Notes: a model not told the origin generated them from the letters alone. A stretch of 64,000 bases of DNA from Desulfobulbus oligotrophicus (GCF_016446285.1 NZ_CP054140.1:1159501-1223500); one strand, 5' to 3'; counted from the stretch's first letter, positions 42,985 to 52,824 are shown. Numbers and translations: made by a program.

Positions 42985-44811
42985 ATGGCAAGATCCATCA
43001 GAGCCAGAAGAAAGAGTAGCCGGTGGTACGTATTTTTACCCATTTTTGTTATTTTGCTGACGGCAGCTGGTATTGTCCTGTATAGCATTCCTCCCTCCCT
43101 CCAGGATATAGGCAGGGCGGTACAGTCTGCAGTCAGCAAAATTTCAATTCGCTCAGCGGGCCAGTCGCCCGCTGAACCTGTTTTAAGAGGCACAATATAC
43201 GATCGGAATTGGCGTGAGCTGGCAGTGTCGTATCAACTGTTTTCGGTTGTGATTAATCCGGCTGAGTTACATGACAGGAAGGAGACGGTAGAAAAGTTAG
43301 CCGCTATTTTCGAAGAGAAACCGGAACGGTTGGCCGCTCGTTTGAAGAACGCTCAGGATTCATTCGTGATTAAAGCAGATGTGGATCAGTTTCAAGTTGA
43401 ACAGATCAATGGCCTGCACTTGCGCGGGGTAGTCTGCAAACCGGAAGAGGTGCGGTTTTATCCCGGGCATGCCACGGCTTCTCATGTCCTTGGTTTCATG
43501 GGTGATGGTGTGGGGCTTGCCGGTGTTGAGGGGAAATATGATGCCGTGCTGCGGGGCGGAGGGTTCGGGGACGTCAATATTCCTGATATTAACTTCCAGG
43601 GGCAACAGCGACTGGGTATTACGGGCAGTGATCTGCTGCTTACCCTGGATATCAATTTGCAGAAACAGCTGGAAAGCCGATTTCGCAATTATCTGGCAAC
43701 GACCAATGGGATTGAAAAAGGAATGGCGCTGCTGGTTGAGCCCAGCAGTGGGCGCATTCTTGCCCTGGTCAATCAACCCTCATTCAATCCAAATTATTTT
43801 TGGAAGGCCAGTGAAAGTAACCGGATTAACCGAATATACAACCATGTGCTCAGCAAAGAGCTGATTCGACCGGTTCTGGCACGAGCAGCAGCTATTGAGC
43901 GTGAAGGTATTGAGGGGCCGGGGCTACTGCCGGTAACCGTTGCCGCTCCTGACTATGGCTTTTCACCTGAAAAACTGGATGCATTTGAACACCAGATTCA
44001 GCTGTACGGCTCTGTCTTCGGTAACTGGGAGCCGGGGTCCGGTGCTGCACAGGAACCGGAGGCTGAACCGGTTGTGACTGGAGTTCAGGTCGGGGTTACC
44101 CTTGCCAGTCTGGTCAATGGTGGGTGGCGGATTACACCTTATGTTGTTGATTCTGTATATGATTATCAGACATCTAAACGTTATGGCCGTAACAGTGATG
44201 CCACCGAAAAAATTCATGTGCTTGATCCGGCCCTTGGTGTGAAGATACGCAGGGAGCTGTTTCAGGACTGGATTTCGGCGCAGGATAATCTCATGGCGTA
44301 CACTGCGGATTATACGCAGGTCCGCAAGAAGGACGGTCTGGCCCATTTTTCTATACAAGACCTGTTTGTAGGTTTTGCTCCGGCTAAACAGCCACGGTTT
44401 TTCCTGTTGATCGCCGTGGAGCAGGATTACCTGAATCCTCGAGATCTCAACAAGGGCAGCAGTCTGACGGCAATGGAGCAGATGGGGAGGGAATTACTAG
44501 GGCAATTTACAAAGACAACTGTTGCCCAAAGTGTTTCTGAAAAGCCGCCTGAGCGCAACAAGGAGAATATGCGGCAATTCTTTATCAGCAAACGTCTGAA
44601 TTTTAAAGAGTCCCCCGGCAAGATAACCGAGTCGACCCCCCGTATGCCGAAGGTCCGGGGAATGAGCCTTCGCAAGGGGCTGCAGCAGTTAGACAGGTAT
44701 AATATAAAGATGCGGATTAACGGCAGTGGACGAATCATCGCTCAATATCCACTTCCAGGCCAATCTTTGATCGGCATAGAAGAATGCATGCTGACCCTGG
44801 AACCCAGGTAA
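42985..44811 (+). CDS. FtsI/PBP3-like protein lacking the penicillin-binding catalytic motifs
   Basis: A 608-residue homologue of the septal class B penicillin-binding protein. Present are a transmembrane helix (about 16-33), the PBP dimer-type start (AEPVLRGTIYDRNWRELAVS), GVEGKYDAVLRG, ALLVEPSSGRILALVNQPSFNPN, the VGVTLASLVNGG block and DLFVGFAPAKQPRFFLLIAV. A PASTA-like domain ends it (about 552-608). At the SxxK position (after NRINRIYNHV) the sequence is LSKELIRP. The region that should hold SxN is about 60 residues shorter. The KTG position reads YTADYTQVRKKDG. The open frame is intact with normal surroundings, so this is not simple decay. The SPEK further on does not lie where the catalytic Ser-Lys belongs. 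It may be a non-catalytic scaffold or activator of the divisome. The start is the ATG at 42985, with TTG at 42979 as alternative. Confidence 0.85.
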   Translation: MARSIRARRKSSRWYVFLPIFVILLTAAGIVLYSIPPSLQDIGRAVQSAVSKISIRSAGQSPAEPVLRGTIYDRNWRELAVSYQLFSVVINPAELHDRKETVEKLAAIFEEKPERLAARLKNAQDSFVIKADVDQFQVEQINGLHLRGVVCKPEEVRFYPGHATASHVLGFMGDGVGLAGVEGKYDAVLRGGGFGDVNIPDINFQGQQRLGITGSDLLLTLDINLQKQLESRFRNYLATTNGIEKGMALLVEPSSGRILALVNQPSFNPNYFWKASESNRINRIYNHVLSKELIRPVLARAAAIEREGIEGPGLLPVTVAAPDYGFSPEKLDAFEHQIQLYGSVFGNWEPGSGAAQEPEAEPVVTGVQVGVTLASLVNGGWRITPYVVDSVYDYQTSKRYGRNSDATEKIHVLDPALGVKIRRELFQDWISAQDNLMAYTADYTQVRKKDGLAHFSIQDLFVGFAPAKQPRFFLLIAVEQDYLNPRDLNKGSSLTAMEQMGRELLGQFTKTTVAQSVSEKPPERNKENMRQFFISKRLNFKESPGKITESTPRMPKVRGMSLRKGLQQLDRYNIKMRINGSGRIIAQYPLPGQSLIGIEECMLTLEPR

Positions 44812-44823
44812 GAAAATACGGTT

Positions 44824-47800
44824 ATGATGACCCTGGCGTACATCGTTGAAAATCTGTCGATACTTGAGGCCGACCATTTGTCTGAAGCGGCCTTGGGTAC
44901 GAAGATTGTTTCAATCACCGCTGATTCCAGACAGGTGGTGCCGGGCAGCCTTTTCATAGCTGTTTGTGGCGGGAAAACCGATGGACGGTTGTTTGTCCCA
45001 GAGGCAATAGAGCGCGGTTGCGTTGCCGTGGTCATGGAGGGACGCCACTGGGCAGGAGAGTGCCGGGTGCCGCTTGTTTTTACCGAGGACAGTCACGCTG
45101 CGGTGAGCGAGATAGCTGCCTGCTGGCACGGTTATCCGGCTGAGCAGTTGTGCCTTGTTGGTATTACCGGGACAAATGGGAAAACAACGACGAGCTGGTT
45201 GATCGAAAGCATGCTGACGGCAGCGGGCTTCAGGCCCGGAGTGATCGGTACTGTCAACTATCGATACTGTGATCGCAAAGGCATTGTCCATGTCATTCAA
45301 GACGCACCACTGACAACCCCGGATCCTCTAGCGCTGCAGAGTTTATTTCGTCGTATGGTTGATGAGGGCGTGACCCATGTCATCATGGAGGTCTCCTCCC
45401 ACGCGTTGGCGCAGAAGCGATTGGGGCGGACATGTTTTGATGTGGCCCTTTTTACAAACTTGAGCCACGATCATCTCGACTATCATCGTTCGATGGAGAC
45501 ATATTTTGCTGCCAAACAGCGGTTGTTTCAGAAGCATCTCAAGGCAACCGGCAGTGCAGTGGTGGTCAAAGACGTGATTTCCGGCGACACGGATTGGAGC
45601 GAAGAGATGTGTCGTGCAGTGCCGGCCAATTCACTAATCCGTTGCGGCCTTTCAAAAAAAGACTGTCAGGTCAGTGCTGACAAGGTTGTACAGACTGTGG
45701 ATGGATTCCACTGTCAGCTTGATCTTAAGGGCGCACAGGTTGAGTTTTTTTCCAGACTGTCCGGTGGCTACAATGTGCTTAACGTGCTGGCTGCCGCCGG
45801 AGTGGGTTTGGGTTTGGGCATTCCTCCCGAGCAGATCTGTGATGGGTTGATGCGGGTCGAGCGTATTCCCGGACGTCTGGAACGGGTCTGTCTGCCGGGG
45901 GTATTGTCAGGAGCAGGGCCGACAATTTTTGTTGACTATGCCCATACACCCGATGCCCTGGACAATGTGCTGCGTACCTTGCAGCCACTGACCACCCGGC
46001 GCCTGATCTGTGTGTTTGGGTGCGGCGGTGACCGTGATCGGAGCAAGAGACCGCAGATGGGTTCTATTGCTGTTCAGTATGCCAATGTTACCATTATAAC
46101 CTCGGATAACCCCCGTTCAGAACAGCCGGAGGCTATTATCGACGAAATCGTGCCGGGAGCGGCTCAGGGCGGACGACCGCACTGCAGTGTCGCCGCGCTC
46201 TTTGATCCCGCCAACCCTGAGGATGGGTACACTGTTTTTGTTGATCGTCGTACGGCCATTGCCACGGCCTGCAGTTTGGCGCAATCTGGAGATACTGTGC
46301 TTATTGCCGGTAAGGGCCATGAGAACTACCAGATTCTCGGAACCGTCAAGCAGTACTTTGATGACCGTCAGGAGGCGATCAATGGGCTGCTGCGCTGGAA
46401 TCGGCATCATTTACTTGCGGCCACCGAAGGTGTGGTGATTGCTGACTCTAAAGCCGGAATTTTCGAAAATATTTCAATAGATTCCAGAACGCTGCGCACC
46501 GGCGATGTGTTTGTTGCTCTGAAGGGAGAGTCTTTTGATGGGCATCACTATATTGATGCAGCCGTACAGGCGGGCGCTGCTGCAGTGGTTGCCGAACAGG
46601 CGCCGGTTGAATGTACTTCCGGTGTCCTCTACATCCAGGTGCGGGACAGCCTGCAGGCATTGGGACAGTTGGCAGCGTACAGGCGACAGCTGCTGAAAGG
46701 TTCGCTGAAGGTGGCTGCCATCACGGGCAGCTCAGGTAAAACAACGGTGAAGGAGCTGGTGGCCGCAATTTTTAACGAGGCGTTACTGCCTGTACGTTGC
46801 GGAGTAGATCCTCTTTTGAAGACAAAGGGAAACTTCAATAATCTCGTTGGTCTTCCTCTCTCTCTCCTTCCCGCGGAAGCCGGGCATCGGCTGGCTGTTC
46901 TTGAGATGGGCATGAATGCCCCCGGAGAGATCGCACAACTTACCAAAATAGCAGATCCTGATATCGGCTGTATCAACAATGTGCACCCGGCCCATCTGCT
47001 GGGGTTGGGAGATCTGCACGGGGTGGCGGCTGCCAAAGGTGAACTCTTTACCGGTATGCGGACCGATGCCGTCCGGGTGGTAAACTGTGATGATCCCCTT
47101 GTCAGGAGTCTGGCTGACCGGGCAAAGGGAAAACAGATCGGTTTTGCCGCGAGTGCGGCTGGGCGTCGATACAACCCGCTGGTTCGATCGACTCGGCAGG
47201 TCAATCTGGGGGAGCAGGGAATGCGATTTACACTGCATATCGGCTCCTGGAAACGCCGAATCACCGTATCACTTCATGGAAGCCACAACGTCAGCAACTG
47301 TTTGGCGGCGGCAGCTGTCGGCCATGCTGCAGGCATCGGTTCTGAAACCATTGCGCATGCCCTGATAAACCATGCGCCGGCAGGGGATAAACGCCTGGCA
47401 ATCGCAGAGCTGCCCGGCGGATTAAAGGTGGTCAACGATGCCTACAATGCCAACCCGGCATCGATGGCGGCCGGCTTGCACACGGTGGCATCCTTTGGTG
47501 CTCAGTGTCGCCGTGTTGCTGCTTTGGGCGACATGCTTGAGCTGGGGCCTTCTTCAGAGCGTCTCCATGCCGATATTGGTTCACTTGTTGCGCAACTGGG
47601 GTATGATCGTCTGCTCCTTACCGGGTCTTTTGCAGGAGCAGTGGCAGATGCGGCACGTAAAGGAGGGATGAACACCGAAAACATTCAGATCTTCCCCTCT
47701 CCTCAGGCCATGGCTGATGCAGTGTGGCGGATGCTCGCAGAAGGAGCACTGGGAAAAGGTGACTGGCTGTTGATTAAAGGATCACGCGGCATGCGCATGG

Positions 47801-47847
47801 AGCAGCTCTTCGATGAACTGCTGCACCGAATAACAGCTCCGGCATAA
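44824..47847 (+). CDS. murEF: MurE-MurF fusion: DAP-adding and D-Ala-D-Ala-adding ligases
   Basis: A 1007-residue bifunctional cytosolic enzyme of peptidoglycan precursor synthesis. The MurE half (about 1-520) has ATP loop GTNGKTT (116-122) and the DNPR motif (428-431) that marks meso-diaminopimelate specificity. The MurF half (about 527-1007) has GSSGKTT (635-641), LEMGMNAPGEIAQL and NDAYNANPASM. Both lack signs of decay. The halves are joined by a short linker with no stop. MurE-MurF fusions are known in Bordetella and annotated in Desulfobulbales. The fusion keeps the normal gene order. Confidence 0.95.
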   Translation: MMTLAYIVENLSILEADHLSEAALGTKIVSITADSRQVVPGSLFIAVCGGKTDGRLFVPEAIERGCVAVVMEGRHWAGECRVPLVFTEDSHAAVSEIAACWHGYPAEQLCLVGITGTNGKTTTSWLIESMLTAAGFRPGVIGTVNYRYCDRKGIVHVIQDAPLTTPDPLALQSLFRRMVDEGVTHVIMEVSSHALAQKRLGRTCFDVALFTNLSHDHLDYHRSMETYFAAKQRLFQKHLKATGSAVVVKDVISGDTDWSEEMCRAVPANSLIRCGLSKKDCQVSADKVVQTVDGFHCQLDLKGAQVEFFSRLSGGYNVLNVLAAAGVGLGLGIPPEQICDGLMRVERIPGRLERVCLPGVLSGAGPTIFVDYAHTPDALDNVLRTLQPLTTRRLICVFGCGGDRDRSKRPQMGSIAVQYANVTIITSDNPRSEQPEAIIDEIVPGAAQGGRPHCSVAALFDPANPEDGYTVFVDRRTAIATACSLAQSGDTVLIAGKGHENYQILGTVKQYFDDRQEAINGLLRWNRHHLLAATEGVVIADSKAGIFENISIDSRTLRTGDVFVALKGESFDGHHYIDAAVQAGAAAVVAEQAPVECTSGVLYIQVRDSLQALGQLAAYRRQLLKGSLKVAAITGSSGKTTVKELVAAIFNEALLPVRCGVDPLLKTKGNFNNLVGLPLSLLPAEAGHRLAVLEMGMNAPGEIAQLTKIADPDIGCINNVHPAHLLGLGDLHGVAAAKGELFTGMRTDAVRVVNCDDPLVRSLADRAKGKQIGFAASAAGRRYNPLVRSTRQVNLGEQGMRFTLHIGSWKRRITVSLHGSHNVSNCLAAAAVGHAAGIGSETIAHALINHAPAGDKRLAIAELPGGLKVVNDAYNANPASMAAGLHTVASFGAQCRRVAALGDMLELGPSSERLHADIGSLVAQLGYDRLLLTGSFAGAVADAARKGGMNTENIQIFPSPQAMADAVWRMLAEGALGKGDWLLIKGSRGMRMEQLFDELLHRITAPA

Positions 47848-47862
47848 CTGCTTGAGACGTCT

Positions 47863-48942
47863 ATGTTTTATAATTTTTTATACCAGTTCCATACCGAGTT
47901 GAGCCTGTTCAACGTTTTTCGGTATATCACCTTTCGTTCCATTGGCTGCAGTGTGACTGCCTTTCTGATCGTAGTCCTTGTTGGGCCCAGTTTTATTGCC
48001 TGGTTGCAGAAGAAACAGATCGGCCAGGTTATTCGTGATGATGGTCCGGAGACACATTTTTCAAAAAAGGGGATCCCCACCATGGGGGGGCTTCTGATAC
48101 TCTTTGCGATAACCGGTTCAGCCCTGCTATGGACTGACCTGCGCAGCGGACTGGTCTGGGTGCTGATAGGTATCAGTGTATTTTTTGGGGCTATCGGTTC
48201 TGCAGACGATCTTAAAAAAATCAGAAAAGGAAACGCAAGGGGACTCAGCGCTAAAGAAAAATTAGTCCTGCAGATTTGTGGAGCCTTAGCGGTTGGTATC
48301 TTTCTTTTAGTGACCCGCAGTCATGACGGTGTCCTCAGTTTTCCGTTTTTCAAGACCTTTCATCCTGATTTAGGATGGTGGTACTTACCTTTTGCCGTGT
48401 TTGTGATCGTCGGTGCTTCCAATGCCGTCAACTTGACAGACGGTCTTGATGGTTTGGCAGCCGGACCGATCGTCATCACTGCCTCAACGTATCTGATTTT
48501 TTCGTATGTGGCAGGCAATGCGGTGGTGGCCAGTTATTTACAGATCCCCTTTGTTCCCGGCGCCGGCGAGGTCACCGTATTTTGCGGCGGCATTGTGGGG
48601 GCCTGTCTCGGTTTTCTCTGGTTTAACTGTTATCCAGCGGAAATTTTCATGGGTGACGTTGGTTCCCTGTCACTGGGCGGCACGTTGGGAGTGGTATCGA
48701 TAATCACAAAACAGGAGTTCCTGCTGGTCATCGTGGGTGGCATTTTCGTGATGGAAGCAACCTCGGTGATTCTGCAGGTCGGGTATTTCAAGATGACCGG
48801 TGGTAAGCGGATTTTCCTTATGGCTCCATTCCACCATCACTTTGAAAAAAAAGGGTGGTTGGAACCAAAGGTGGTGGTCCGTTTCTGGATCATCTCCATT
48901 ATTTTGGGTTTGATTGCCCTTGCTACCCTTAAGTTGAGATAA
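47863..48942 (+). CDS. mraY: Phospho-MurNAc-pentapeptide translocase MraY
   Basis: A 359-residue polytopic enzyme that makes lipid I at the inner membrane. Visible motifs include KKGIPTMGGLLIL, GSADDLKKI, the NAVNLTDGLDGLAAGP catalytic block, the EIFMGDVGSLSLGG block and the MAPFHHHFEKKGW histidine loop. The N-terminus and ten-helix hydrophobic pattern are complete. Confidence 0.97.
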   Translation: MFYNFLYQFHTELSLFNVFRYITFRSIGCSVTAFLIVVLVGPSFIAWLQKKQIGQVIRDDGPETHFSKKGIPTMGGLLILFAITGSALLWTDLRSGLVWVLIGISVFFGAIGSADDLKKIRKGNARGLSAKEKLVLQICGALAVGIFLLVTRSHDGVLSFPFFKTFHPDLGWWYLPFAVFVIVGASNAVNLTDGLDGLAAGPIVITASTYLIFSYVAGNAVVASYLQIPFVPGAGEVTVFCGGIVGACLGFLWFNCYPAEIFMGDVGSLSLGGTLGVVSIITKQEFLLVIVGGIFVMEATSVILQVGYFKMTGGKRIFLMAPFHHHFEKKGWLEPKVVVRFWIISIILGLIALATLKLR

Positions 48943-48945
48943 AAA

Positions 48946-50331
48946 ATGGATATCCAACCAGGGACACAGGCATTGATCATCGGCTTGGGAGCAGCAGGGC
49001 TGTCAACGGTGCGCTATCTGACAGCCATGGGTGTCCGGGTGAAGGTTTCCGATCAACGCAAGATTGATCAGATTGAGCCCGCAACCATCGACCTGCTGCG
49101 GTCGGCAGGGATTGCCCTGGAAACCGGCGGGCACAGTCTTGATCAGCTCACCGGCATGGATGTGGTCATCCCCGGGCCGGGCGTTCCGCTTGATGTGCCC
49201 GTGCTGCAGGCTGCCCGCAAACAAGGTCTCCCCGTTCTTGGTGAACTGGCGCTGGCAGCCGGTCGGTTTTCCAGCCCGGTAATCGCGATTACCGGTTCCA
49301 ACGGGAAGACAACTGTCACCGGTCTGCTCGGTCATCTGTTGCAGGCTGCAGGCAAACATCCCTTTGTTGGTGGCAATATTGGTACACCGCTGCTCGACTA
49401 CTTTGCAGCCCCGGAAGCGTATGACGTGGTGGTTCTTGAACTGTCGAGCTTCCAGCTCGATCTGGCTGGTGCGTTCCGACCGGACACAGCCCTCTTGCTG
49501 AACATCTCACCTGATCATCTTGACCGGCACGGATCACTGGCAGCATACAGGAGTACCAAGATGCGGATCTTTGCCAACCAGATCCAGGGAGATACGGCGA
49601 TTCTCGGTGCTGACGATCCGGTGGTTGCACATGCCTGTATCTGTTCCGGGGTTAACCGGTACATGTTTGGCCGGGATCCGGTGTGCGCGGCGAGAATTGT
49701 TGATGACAATATCCTGCTGCGCCTTGAGCAGAACGGCAACTCTCGTCAAGAAGAGTACCGTCTCAGCCGGACAAACCTGTTTTCTTCGGTCAATCAGTTG
49801 AATGCCGCGGCAGCGCTTTTGGCGGCAGCTGTGCATGGCTGCCGGTACGAAGATCTTGCCCGGGGTTTGGCCACGTTCATACCGCCTCCACACCGGATGG
49901 CCGAGGTGGCTGTTATCGATGATGTCCGTTTTATTAACGATTCCAAGGCAACGAATATCGGGGCATTGGCAGCGGCTTTGAACAGTTGTCCGGCTCCGGT
50001 TGTCCTCATTGCCGGCGGGCGTGACAAGGCCAGTGATTTCACCCTGTTAAAGGAAACAGTGGCTCGCAGGGTGAAGCGTCTGATCCTGATCGGTGAAGCA
50101 GCAGATGCAATGGAGGCCGCTTTGGGATCAGCCGTTGGCACAGAACGGGCAAAAACCATGGAAGATGCTGTCCGCCGGGCAAAAGCCGTTGCCGGCAGTG
50201 GCGACATTGTCTTGCTTGCTCCTGGTTGTGCAAGTTTCGATATGTTTTCCGGGTATGCCGAAAGGGGGACGGTCTATGAACAACATGTGCTGCGACTTTC
50301 CCGGGAATGTGGAGTCAACGTATGCGGCTGA
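48946..50331 (+). CDS. murD: UDP-MurNAc-L-alanine:D-glutamate ligase MurD
   Basis: A 461-residue Mur ligase. ATP loop GSNGKTTVTGLLGHLL, the ELSSFQLD block, NISPDHLDRHGS and FINDSKATN are diagnostic for MurD. It starts four bases after mraY and overlaps murG by 10 bases, leaving no room for ftsW, which usually stands here. Confidence 0.96.
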   Translation: MDIQPGTQALIIGLGAAGLSTVRYLTAMGVRVKVSDQRKIDQIEPATIDLLRSAGIALETGGHSLDQLTGMDVVIPGPGVPLDVPVLQAARKQGLPVLGELALAAGRFSSPVIAITGSNGKTTVTGLLGHLLQAAGKHPFVGGNIGTPLLDYFAAPEAYDVVVLELSSFQLDLAGAFRPDTALLLNISPDHLDRHGSLAAYRSTKMRIFANQIQGDTAILGADDPVVAHACICSGVNRYMFGRDPVCAARIVDDNILLRLEQNGNSRQEEYRLSRTNLFSSVNQLNAAAALLAAAVHGCRYEDLARGLATFIPPPHRMAEVAVIDDVRFINDSKATNIGALAAALNSCPAPVVLIAGGRDKASDFTLLKETVARRVKRLILIGEAADAMEAALGSAVGTERAKTMEDAVRRAKAVAGSGDIVLLAPGCASFDMFSGYAERGTVYEQHVLRLSRECGVNVCG

Positions 50332-51413
50332 TTGTAGCAGGAGGAGGGACCGGTGGGCACCTTTTTCCCGGTATTGCGGTGGCCTCAGAAGTTTTGGCCC
50401 GAATTCCGGATTCGCGGATACTCTTCATCGGGACACCTCGTCTCCTCGATCAACAGGCACTTGTCGGCCTGGGATTTGAATTGGCAACGTTGCAGTGCGG
50501 TGGTGTCAAGGGGTTAAGTGGTGGGGCGCGGATTCGCAGCTTACTGATGATGCCGGGGGCGATTGTTGAAGCCCTGCGTATGATCCGCAGGTTCAAGCCG
50601 GATCTGGTCCTGGGAGTCGGCGGATATGTGACCGGGCCGGTGATGTTGGCGGCAAAGCTGGCAGGGGTGCCGATAGTGATTCATGAGCAGAATTCAGTGC
50701 CCGGCATGGCTAATCGGCTGGCCGGAAAGTTGGCGGACAGGGTTTTGATTTCTCTGCCATGCAAACCTCCGTTTGCAGCCAAAAAAACTGTTCATAGCGG
50801 CAATCCGTTGCGGAAAGAGATTCTTGAAGCTGCCGCACAGTCCCGGCAGACGGAAGAACCGCCGACAGTGCTGGTGCTGGGCGGTAGTCAGGGAGCACAT
50901 CGGATAAATATGCTGATGATGGAGGCCGTGGAATATTTGAGTGTGCAGGGGATACCTGTTCGGCTTATTCATCAGACCGGATCAGTCGATGAGGAGAGGG
51001 TTGCCAACTGGTATGCTCAGCTTGGCACCATGGCCGAAGTAACCGCCTTTATCCGTGACATGGCAGCTGTTTATACACGGGCTGATCTGGTGGTTTCCAG
51101 AGCCGGCGCCACCACACTGGCGGAGTTGGCGGTGATGGGCCTGCCGGCGCTTTTGATTCCATATCCCTACGCAGCGGATGATCATCAGGTAACCAATGGA
51201 GAATATTACGCAAAAGCAAACGGTTGCCGGGTGTTGCGTGAATCAGGGCTTACCGGTGAGATTCTTGCGGCCACCATCAGGGAGCACTTGCAGAACCGCG
51301 AGGAGTTACATACAATGGCGGCCAATATGAAGACCATGGCGATTCCGGATGCAACAGACCGGATCGTGGACGAATGTGTTCGACTCGTGGCGCAAAAGAG
51401 ACGAAAAGATTGA
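50322..51413 (+). CDS. murG: Lipid II-forming N-acetylglucosaminyltransferase MurG
   Basis: A 363-residue GT28 enzyme adding GlcNAc to lipid I. The N-terminal MRLIVAGGGTGGHLFPGIAVA, GVGGYVTGPVMLAA, the HEQNSVPGMANRLAG block, LGGSQGA and SRAGATTLAELAVMGLPALLIPYPYA are all present. The start is the ATG at 50322, inside the end of murD; the frame opens at 50307. Confidence 0.96.
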   Translation: MRLIVAGGGTGGHLFPGIAVASEVLARIPDSRILFIGTPRLLDQQALVGLGFELATLQCGGVKGLSGGARIRSLLMMPGAIVEALRMIRRFKPDLVLGVGGYVTGPVMLAAKLAGVPIVIHEQNSVPGMANRLAGKLADRVLISLPCKPPFAAKKTVHSGNPLRKEILEAAAQSRQTEEPPTVLVLGGSQGAHRINMLMMEAVEYLSVQGIPVRLIHQTGSVDEERVANWYAQLGTMAEVTAFIRDMAAVYTRADLVVSRAGATTLAELAVMGLPALLIPYPYAADDHQVTNGEYYAKANGCRVLRESGLTGEILAATIREHLQNREELHTMAANMKTMAIPDATDRIVDECVRLVAQKRRKD

Positions 51414-51438
51414 TTTTTTATTGGAAGTAGGCGCGTTC

Positions 51439-52824
51439 ATGTACAGAAAAACCAAGCACATCCACTTTGTCGGTATCGGTGGGATTGGTATGTCCGGAAT
51501 TGCTGAGTTGCTGCTGAGCCTGGGGTACAGGGTCAGCGGTTCTGACCAGGCGGTCACGGATATAACCAAAAGGCTTGTGGAGATGGGCGCGACGATTCAC
51601 CATGGCCATAAGGCGGCGTGGATTGACGGTGCTGATGTGGTGGTTACATCAACAGCTATTCCTGCTGACAACCCCGAGGTCATCGCGGCCAAGGATGCGT
51701 ATGTACCGGTGATTCAGCGGGCAGAGATGCTGGCAGAGCTGATGCGTCTGAAAAAATACGGGATAGCTGTTGCCGGCAGTCATGGCAAGACCTCCACCAC
51801 CTCAATGGTTGCGGCTGTTTTGGCCGAGGCCGGATTGGATCCAACAGTGGTTGTCGGCGGTAAGGTCCATGGGTTCGGGAGCAACGCTCGACTGGGAGAA
51901 GGTGAGTTTTTAGTCGCTGAAGCCGATGAGAGTGACGGGTCGTTTCTCAAGTTATCACCGGTGATTGAGGTGGTGACCAACATTGATTTCGAACATCTCG
52001 ATTTTTACCGGGATATAGAGCAGATCAAAGATATCTTTCTGGAGTTCGTTGATCGTTTACCTTTTTATGGCGTAGCTGTGGTGTGCATTGACGACGATAA
52101 TGTCGCCCAGATTCTGCCCCGTATCAAGAAACGGATCCTTACCTATGGTCTTACTGAGCAGGCTGATCTGCAGGCGGTGAAAATTGTTTCAGGGAATGGT
52201 ACCTCGACGTTTACGGTTCGAACGCGTACTGCGGAGCTGGGAGTCGTCAGGCTTAATCGTCCCGGCCGGCATCTGGTTTATAACAGTCTGGCGGCCATCA
52301 GTGTCGGTTTGGAGCTGGAAATCGATTTTGCCGTGATCGCGCGTGCACTCGAACAGTTTAAAGGCGTGCAGCGTCGTCTTCAGGTAAAAGGCGAAGCCGG
52401 TGATGTCCTGGTGGTGGATGATTACGGGCACCATCCCACGGAAATTAAAGCAACCCTGGAGGCGGTTCGTGAAGGGTGGCCGGAACGAAGAGTTGTGGTG
52501 GCTTTTCAGCCACATCGTTATAGTCGGACCAAAGGGCTGTTTGATGATTTTATAACTTCGTTTCGTCGAGCCGATGTGTTGATTCTGACCGATATATATG
52601 CTGCCAGTGAAGAACCGATTGCAGGGGTTGACTCCGAGACCCTCCTGGAGGCCATCAAAGAGCACGGCCAGCGTCAGGCCTGTTTCATTGCTGAATTGGT
52701 CGAACAACCGCAAAGTCTGTTGCCTCTGTTGCAACCCGGAGATCTGTTGCTCACTCTTGGTGCCGGTAATATTGTAAGAGTCGGTGACGAGGTTTTGGAA
52801 CTGCTGCAGGCTTCCAGCCGTTGA
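51439..52824 (+). CDS. murC: UDP-MurNAc:L-alanine ligase MurC
   Basis: A 461-residue Mur ligase. HFVGIGGIGMSGIAELL starts the Rossmann domain; GSHGKTSTTSM is the ATP loop, with EADESDGSFL and the YGHHPTEIKATL block following. The start at 51439 is chosen because GGAAGTAGG precedes it and it begins the conserved region. The frame opens at 51349 inside murG. Confidence 0.96.
   Translation: MYRKTKHIHFVGIGGIGMSGIAELLLSLGYRVSGSDQAVTDITKRLVEMGATIHHGHKAAWIDGADVVVTSTAIPADNPEVIAAKDAYVPVIQRAEMLAELMRLKKYGIAVAGSHGKTSTTSMVAAVLAEAGLDPTVVVGGKVHGFGSNARLGEGEFLVAEADESDGSFLKLSPVIEVVTNIDFEHLDFYRDIEQIKDIFLEFVDRLPFYGVAVVCIDDDNVAQILPRIKKRILTYGLTEQADLQAVKIVSGNGTSTFTVRTRTAELGVVRLNRPGRHLVYNSLAAISVGLELEIDFAVIARALEQFKGVQRRLQVKGEAGDVLVVDDYGHHPTEIKATLEAVREGWPERRVVVAFQPHRYSRTKGLFDDFITSFRRADVLILTDIYAASEEPIAGVDSETLLEAIKEHGQRQACFIAELVEQPQSLLPLLQPGDLLLTLGAGNIVRVGDEVLELLQASSR

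Noticed and set aside
43963-43983. SPEK in the FtsI-like protein as a possible Ser-x-x-Lys active site
   Set aside because: It lies about 35 residues after the place where SxxK belongs, in a segment matching the region after SxN, and lacks the flanking Pro-Gly and Lys-Pro context. SxN and KTG partners are also absent.
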